From: Prochlorococcus sp. AG-686-P16
Lineage (GTDB): Bacteria > Cyanobacteriota > Cyanobacteriia > PCC-6307 > Cyanobiaceae
Reading direction: 5' to 3'
DNA: 9,727 nt
Assembly (NCBI GenBank): GCA_003208695.1
Contig: QCVY01000035.1
Span: forward strand, 1-9,727
Part shown: piece after piece, positions 6,383 through 9,727 of the stretch
Layout of the letters: each line of letters begins with the position of its first letter
How positions within the stretch are numbered: the first letter of the stretch is position 1
Translations under genes and position numbers: made by a program
The notes under the pieces: generated by a model
What the model was told of the DNA's origin: nothing
Seen by the model: only the letters and a program-made list of their open reading frames with translations
The model's database searches: none

Positions 6383-6523
6383 GTGCTCACTCTTTTAAAT
6401 ACATTCGCTGAATTGCCTGAAGCATATAAGGCTTTCGCTCCAACCGTTGACGTTCTTCCTTTAATACCTTTATTTTTCTTTTTATTAGTTTTTGTTTGGC
6501 AAGCTGCAGTTGGGTTTAAATAA
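6383..6523 (+). CDS. psbK: Photosystem II reaction centre protein K
   Basis: A 46-residue frame starts at GTG (6383) and ends in TAA (6521-6523). The product, with FAELPEAYKAFAPTVDVLP (8-26) then one membrane helix IPLFFFLLVFVWQAAVGF (28-45), is clearly PsbK, a one-helix thylakoid subunit of photosystem II near CP43. In the family the N-terminal residues are removed, so that the mature protein begins close to the LPEAY segment; the same is expected here. The GTG is the only standard start after the in-frame stop at 6368-6370; an AAGAAGG run touches it and is too close to be a normal ribosome site. A TAAGAT at 6355-6360 could be its own -10 box just after tgt, otherwise it is read through from tgt. 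It converges on the oxidoreductase with 14 bp between them. Confidence 0.95.
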   Translation: MLTLLNTFAELPEAYKAFAPTVDVLPLIPLFFFLLVFVWQAAVGFK

Positions 6524-6537
6524 AATCTATTTATGAA

Positions 6538-7542
6538 TTAGAAGGGTATTTCAAGGGATATTGCATCACCAGAGTTTTCTACTGCAGACTCAATAAAATC
6601 TGCAATTTTTAACGCCCTTGAAGCTTGTTCTCCATCTACTTCTGGTAACTCTTTACCTTGTACGCACTTAAGAAAATGTTCTAATTCTGCATATAAAGGT
6701 TCAATAGAGGTTGTGCTTACTTCTTCAACATAACCATCATTTCTATAAACTAATTCTCCATGCTCTGCTGTATACGATTCATTCGCTTTTCTATGGATTT
6801 GTAGAGAATGATTTAAGAAGTCCGTTTCAACTAGACCATTCTGACAATGTGCGCTTAAATTCCTAATTTTTTTATGACTCATTTTGCTGGCAGTTAAGCT
6901 TGCAATAATATTATTGTTGAAAACCAAAGTAGCATTTACATAATCTATTAAGCCATCACTATTTCTTCCTCCGACGGCGGCTAATTTTTGTATTTTTGAA
7001 TTAACTAATTCAAGCACTAGATCAATATCATGAATCATTAAATCCATGACAACTGATACATCATTTGCTCTGTCAGCATGAGGACTGTGCCTTCTTGCTT
7101 CTAAAACAACAATTTCTTCATTTTGAACTATTTTATTTAACTCCCTAAAAGCAGGGTTAAATCTTTCAATATGACCAACTTGTAGAAGACAGTTACTAAC
7201 TTTAGAGGCCTTTATTAAAGATTTTGCCTCTAACTCATTTGCTGCAATAGGTTTTTCAATAAGAACATTAACACCTGCTTTAAGACAATCTAGGCCTACT
7301 TTGTGATGGAGAAGTGTAGGGACAGCGATACAAATTGCATCAACTTTAGAAATAAGATCATGATAATCTTTAAACCACTCACATTGAAATTGCTCTACTG
7401 CTAATTTACCTCTGTTTTCGTTTGGATCTGCAACTCCCACTAAATCTGCATCTTTAAGCAAACTAAGCACTCGAGCATGATGCCATCCCATATTTCCTAT
7501 ACCGATGACTCCAACCTTTACTGAGAATGAGGTTGGTTTCAT
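6538..7542 (-). CDS. Gfo/Idh/MocA family NAD(P)-dependent oxidoreductase
   Basis: A 334-residue predicted sugar or nucleotide-sugar dehydrogenase. The N-terminal Rossmann fold begins KVGVIGIGNMGWHHARVL (9-26) with the GxGxxG dinucleotide loop. EKP at 96-98 is the family's conserved catalytic-lysine motif. VGHIERFNPAF (122-132) is typical of the subgroup that includes UDP-GlcNAc 3-dehydrogenases such as GnnA and related surface-sugar enzymes. MDLMIHDIDLVL (166-177) has the catalytic-region His171. The exact substrate is not readable; a role in lipopolysaccharide or surface polysaccharide precursors is inference. It is likely cotranscribed after the CorC-type gene on the same strand (50 bp gap). 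No sugar-pathway gene is adjacent. The ATG at 7542 sits directly before the Rossmann strand, which supports the start. Confidence 0.9.
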   Translation of the reverse strand: MKPTSFSVKVGVIGIGNMGWHHARVLSLLKDADLVGVADPNENRGKLAVEQFQCEWFKDYHDLISKVDAICIAVPTLLHHKVGLDCLKAGVNVLIEKPIAANELEAKSLIKASKVSNCLLQVGHIERFNPAFRELNKIVQNEEIVVLEARRHSPHADRANDVSVVMDLMIHDIDLVLELVNSKIQKLAAVGGRNSDGLIDYVNATLVFNNNIIASLTASKMSHKKIRNLSAHCQNGLVETDFLNHSLQIHRKANESYTAEHGELVYRNDGYVEEVSTTSIEPLYAELEHFLKCVQGKELPEVDGEQASRALKIADFIESAVENSGDAISLEIPF

Positions 7543-7592
7543 ATCTTATAATTCATGTATATTTATTTATTATCCTTCATTGGATGACAAAT

Positions 7593-8861
7593 TTAACTTT
7601 TTGGCAGAAATATTTTTACACGATCAATTTTTGGACCTGACATTGAAATTATTTCAAATTTAATATTTTTAAAATCTAAACTATCTCCAATTTTTGGAAC
7701 CATTTGAAATTTTTCAAGAAGAAATCCTGCGAGTGTATGATAATCAGCTCCTTCGGGAATAAAACATCCCAACTTTTTGTTGATTTCTATTATTTCTGCT
7801 TTGCCAGCAATTGACCACTTCTTGGAGAAATTATCTAACATTTTCATATCAGAATATACTCTGCTATTTAGCATTTCTTCCCCAACGATTTCTCCAGTTA
7901 GATCAGCTGCAGTAATAAGCCCCTCAGTCCCACCATGTTCATCAACAACCAGCAAAAATGGATTGTAATCTCTAACGATAGGTAATATCTCTGCTAATGA
8001 GCATGTCTCTATTACTTTTGTTACGGGCAAAAGGAAAGGCTCTAGTAATGTATTTGCCTCCATTTCGCTTTTAGATATTGGTTTTGCTAAATAACGTAAA
8101 TCTAAAACTCCTAAAACATCATCTAGTGACTCACCAATTACAAAAAAACGAGCATGCCTTGTTTTATCAACCTCTTTCATAAGTTCTGCAAACGTAATAT
8201 TTTTTGGCAAAGTTACCATTTCAGATCTTGGAATCATTACTTCTTTGACTTGAGTATCTTTTAAAGCAAAAACACCTTCTAAGATATTTTTCTCATCAGG
8301 TTTTAATCCTGTGACATTATCTGTTTCTATTAATGTTTCTAATTCACCCGCTGATAATACTGAATTTAATGAATCCCATTTGTTATTTAGATTAAATAAC
8401 CTCAAACAAGCACTAGCAAAAAATTCGATTACAGAAACAATAGGCTGCATTCCTTTGCGAACAGCATCAAAAATTGTAGTTAATCTCAAAGCGGCTGACT
8501 CAGGATTATTAATTACTAATGCTTTAGGAATAAGACCGGATATAAGGGTGACTATAAGCACAATAAATAAAAATAATAAGAGATCATATATTCGATTTGA
8601 TAATTTATTTAAGTTCCAAAATTCATTAGCCAAACCTTTAGTTATCCAACCAACAGCTATAAGAGATATTGTCACGCCAAATTGAGATGCTATTAACGAA
8701 GATCTGAATCTTTTTTGAATTTTTAAGATGGAAAATGCTCCTTTCCTTTTCTCTTCTATAAGTCTTAAAACTTTACTTGGCCTTATTAATAAAAATGAGA
8801 GTTCACTTGCAGCAAAAAAAGCTGGAAATATCAAAAGTAATAATAGTAAAGTTATTTTCAT
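7593..8861 (-). CDS. CNNM/CorC (hemolysin C) family membrane protein with CBS pair
   Basis: A 422-residue member of the DUF21-CBS-CorC_HlyC family, proposed to move Mg2+/Co2+ or act in metal resistance. The N-terminal CNNM membrane domain (about 1-160) has helices near 1-26, 55-75 and 91-114, with the signature AASELSFLL (17-25) and IPKALVINNPE (111-121). The linker EVMIPRSEMVTL (207-218) leads to CBS1. CBS2 includes LLVVDEHGGTEGLITAADLTGEIVGE, read as 303-328, split here as LLVVDEHGGTEGL and ITAADLTGEIVGE. The C-terminal CorC_HlyC domain (about 340-422) starts WSIAGKAEI and has GADYHTLAGFLL (371-382). The position that is normally Glu in the GExxPK helix motif is Gly109 here. The ATG at 8861 is 18 bp after the tRNA, and the oxidoreductase follows, so the three may form one transcript. 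Confidence 0.92.
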   Translation of the reverse strand: MKITLLLLLLIFPAFFAASELSFLLIRPSKVLRLIEEKRKGAFSILKIQKRFRSSLIASQFGVTISLIAVGWITKGLANEFWNLNKLSNRIYDLLLFLFIVLIVTLISGLIPKALVINNPESAALRLTTIFDAVRKGMQPIVSVIEFFASACLRLFNLNNKWDSLNSVLSAGELETLIETDNVTGLKPDEKNILEGVFALKDTQVKEVMIPRSEMVTLPKNITFAELMKEVDKTRHARFFVIGESLDDVLGVLDLRYLAKPISKSEMEANTLLEPFLLPVTKVIETCSLAEILPIVRDYNPFLLVVDEHGGTEGLITAADLTGEIVGEEMLNSRVYSDMKMLDNFSKKWSIAGKAEIIEINKKLGCFIPEGADYHTLAGFLLEKFQMVPKIGDSLDFKNIKFEIISMSGPKIDRVKIFLPKS

Positions 8862-8879
8862 TCAATAACAAGTTAGTGA

Positions 8880-8952
8880 TGGGGGTGGCGAGGATCGAAC
8901 TCGCCTAAGCCAAATTATGAGTTTGGTGCATTCACCAGATTGCTACACCCCC
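8880..8952 (-). tRNA. tRNA with CAT anticodon (probably elongator tRNA-Met)
   Basis: The minus strand folds into a full cloverleaf of 73 bases. The acceptor GGGGGTG/CACCCCC is fully paired with discriminator A. The D-arm GCA/TGC carries GG in its loop. The anticodon stem is CCAAA/TTTGG with loop CTCATAA (anticodon CAT). The variable loop is CTTAG, and the T-arm is GCGAG-TTCGATC-CTCGC. It is not initiator tRNA: the first pair is G-C and the three-G-C anticodon stem is absent. Elongator Met is preferred, but Ile2 (CAT modified to lysidine) also has a CTCATAA loop and is not excluded. CCA is not encoded (TCA follows A73). It lies 18 bp upstream of the CorC-type gene on the same strand. Confidence 0.95.
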
Positions 8953-8966
8953 AAATTTTGCAGTAA

Positions 8967-8982
8967 TGAATGATTACATTCA
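8967..8982. repeat. Inverted repeat upstream of the tRNA
   Basis: TGAATG (8967-8972) and CATTCA (8977-8982) are perfect inverted arms around ATTA. The right arm overlaps the first 11-bp tandem unit. It sits 15 bp upstream of the tRNA 5' end, in its likely promoter region. It may be an operator or simply reflect the repeat's own composition. Confidence 0.3.
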
Positions 8983-9006
8983 ATTTACATTCAATTTACA
9001 TGCAAT
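8974..9006. repeat. Three tandem copies of an 11-bp unit between the tRNA and pyrE
   Basis: TTACATTCAAT occurs at 8974-8984 and 8985-8995, followed by TTACATGCAAT (one T-to-G change) at 8996-9006. The copies are directly adjacent, so the same DNA face is repeated about once per helical turn. The array lies in the 149-bp divergent gap that must hold both the tRNA/corC and pyrE promoters. On the minus strand each of the first two units offers a TTGAAT, which is a possible -35-like element for the tRNA. It may be a stacked binding site or replication slippage. Confidence 0.8.
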
Positions 9007-9046
9007 ATAAAAATAATATTTCAAAAAGCACCAACTTAGTAAGTTT

Positions 9047-9076
9047 TTGTGAGATTTCTTTTTTTTCTCCTAATCT
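9047..9076 (+). promoter_or_regulatory. Candidate pyrE promoter
   Basis: TTGTGA (9047-9052) and TAATCT (9071-9076) are separated by 18 bp, resembling a sigma-70 -35/-10 pair. This would start transcription near 9083, about 19 bases before the pyrE ATG. A second AT-rich option, TATAAG at 9082-9087, would give a leader of about 8 bases. Both are guesses from hexamer similarity. Confidence 0.25.
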
Positions 9077-9101
9077 TGAAATATAAGCAGACCTTCTATT
9101 A

Positions 9102-9662
9102 ATGAACAATTTTTCGCAGAAGAATAATTTAAATAAGGAGAATTTGTTAAAACTTTTAATTGAAAAATCTTATAAGAAAGGAAACTTTATTTTGGCATCT
9201 GGTAAAAAAAGTGCTCATTATCTAAATTGTAAACCTGTATCCTTAAATGGTACAGGGTTGCAATTAATTAGTAATTTGTTTTTAGAGCTAATGGATCCAA
9301 GTTCAAAAGCTGTGGCTGGGTTGACTTTAGGAGCGGATCCTTTGGTTAGTGGTTTAATCGTAACGGCTGCTTCTAAAGGATTATTAATAGATGCTTTAAT
9401 CATCAGGAAAGAAATAAAAGAATATGGAACAAAGGCTGGATTAGAGGGGCCTATATTAAAAGAAGGAACTTTAGTAACTGTCTTGGAAGATGTTGTCACT
9501 ACTGCCGGATCAGCTATTAAAGCAATTAATAAGTTACGAGAAAATAATCTTTTAGTTAAAGAAGTATTGTCTATTGTTGACAGAAGAGAAGGAGGATATG
9601 AGGCCTTGAAGGAACAAAATGTACAATTAAAAAGCTTATTTTCAATAGAAGACTTTCTCTAA
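9102..9662 (+). CDS. pyrE: Orotate phosphoribosyltransferase
   Basis: PyrE converts orotate and PRPP to orotidine monophosphate, the fifth step of de novo pyrimidine synthesis, in the cytosol. The 186 residues fit the shorter bacterial form. Motifs are FILASGKKSAHYLNCKPV (29-46), GLTLGADPLVSG (73-84), the catalytic loop region IRKEIKEYGTK (101-111), and the PRPP-binding LEDVVTTAGSA (128-138). Late in the fold is VDRREGGYEAL (159-169). The ATG at 9102 gives an N-terminal extension of ordinary length. No Shine-Dalgarno site is seen. The next gene starts three bases after its stop, so the two are probably cotranscribed. Confidence 0.96.
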   Translation: MNNFSQKNNLNKENLLKLLIEKSYKKGNFILASGKKSAHYLNCKPVSLNGTGLQLISNLFLELMDPSSKAVAGLTLGADPLVSGLIVTAASKGLLIDALIIRKEIKEYGTKAGLEGPILKEGTLVTVLEDVVTTAGSAIKAINKLRENNLLVKEVLSIVDRREGGYEALKEQNVQLKSLFSIEDFL

Positions 9663-9665
9663 ATA

Positions 9666-9727
9666 ATGTCAAAAATTAAAGAAAATAAAGAACAAATTTG
9701 GCTTGAAAAATTTGATTACTTTTCTAT
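9666..9727 (+). CDS. Start of an unidentified protein, truncated by the right edge
   Basis: An ATG three bases after the pyrE stop opens a frame of 20 full codons (MSKIKENKEQIWLEKFDYFS) that is still open at the window end. The tight spacing and lack of other frames support a real gene in an operon with pyrE. The visible part has no diagnostic motif. From memory of gene order in related genomes a YgfZ/GcvT-like folate-binding protein follows pyrE, but the sequence shown cannot confirm that. Confidence 0.65.
   Translation, partial: MSKIKENKEQIWLEKFDYFS

Noticed and set aside
7777..7968. A 63-codon plus-strand frame inside the CorC-type gene
   Set aside because: It is antisense to the CBS2/CorC_HlyC region, with no independent support.
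8311..8685. A 124-codon plus-strand frame inside the CorC-type gene
   Set aside because: It is antisense to a clear CBS-domain gene, has no recognisable motif, and its amino-acid pattern mirrors the true gene's codons. It is a shadow frame.
8974..9006. CRISPR array or integration attachment site beside the tRNA
   Set aside because: The units are 11 bp with no spacers, no cas gene or integrase is present, and no copy of the tRNA 3' end is repeated nearby.
9218..9499. A 93-codon minus-strand frame inside pyrE
   Set aside because: It is antisense to an intact orotate phosphoribosyltransferase, has no motif or supporting start site, and is best explained as a shadow frame.

Overview
The window looks like a core stretch of chromosome from a high-light-adapted Prochlorococcus, or a very close picocyanobacterial relative. 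The DNA is strongly AT-rich, genes are packed with tiny gaps or overlaps, and recognisable Shine-Dalgarno sites are almost absent. Three genes point to cyanobacteria: psbK (photosystem II), a DUF3155 protein, and a GAF-type HQLRNPL histidine kinase resembling Hik2/CSK. I see no insertion sequence, integrase, phage gene, CRISPR array or toxin-antitoxin pair. The species assignment is inferred from gene content and composition, not from a search.

Layout, left to right. A DoxX-type membrane protein (+, cut by the left edge) converges on purH (-). purH is divergent from a small alpha/beta hydrolase (+), with only 33 bp between their start codons. The hydrolase overlaps the end of a DUF3155 gene (-). 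A 251-bp divergent intergenic region (3026-3276) follows and holds several inverted repeats. Next come the histidine kinase (+) and cobS (-), overlapping tail to tail by 23 bp. cobS is divergent from tgt (+), which is followed by the 46-residue psbK (+). psbK converges on a minus-strand block whose transcription order is tRNA(CAU), a CNNM/CorC-type CBS membrane protein, then a Gfo/Idh/MocA oxidoreductase. After a 149-bp divergent spacer with an 11-bp tandem repeat come pyrE (+) and the first 20 codons of another gene at the right edge.

The genes are mostly housekeeping: purine synthesis (purH), pyrimidine synthesis (pyrE), corrinoid assembly (cobS), tRNA modification (tgt), photosystem II (psbK), probable ion transport (CorC) and nucleotide-sugar metabolism (oxidoreductase). 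They do not form one pathway. The main functional units are tgt-psbK, tRNA-corC-oxidoreductase, and pyrE plus its downstream gene.

I found no convincing undescribed multi-gene system. The points most worth a second look are: cobS has no ATG, GTG or TTG upstream of a conserved N-terminus; the kinase may be a redox sensor with an unusual ATP-binding box; the DUF3155 protein has opposite charge at its two ends; inverted repeats lie between DUF3155 and the kinase; an 11-bp tandem repeat lies between the tRNA and pyrE; and the tRNA sits 18 bp ahead of a membrane-protein gene.
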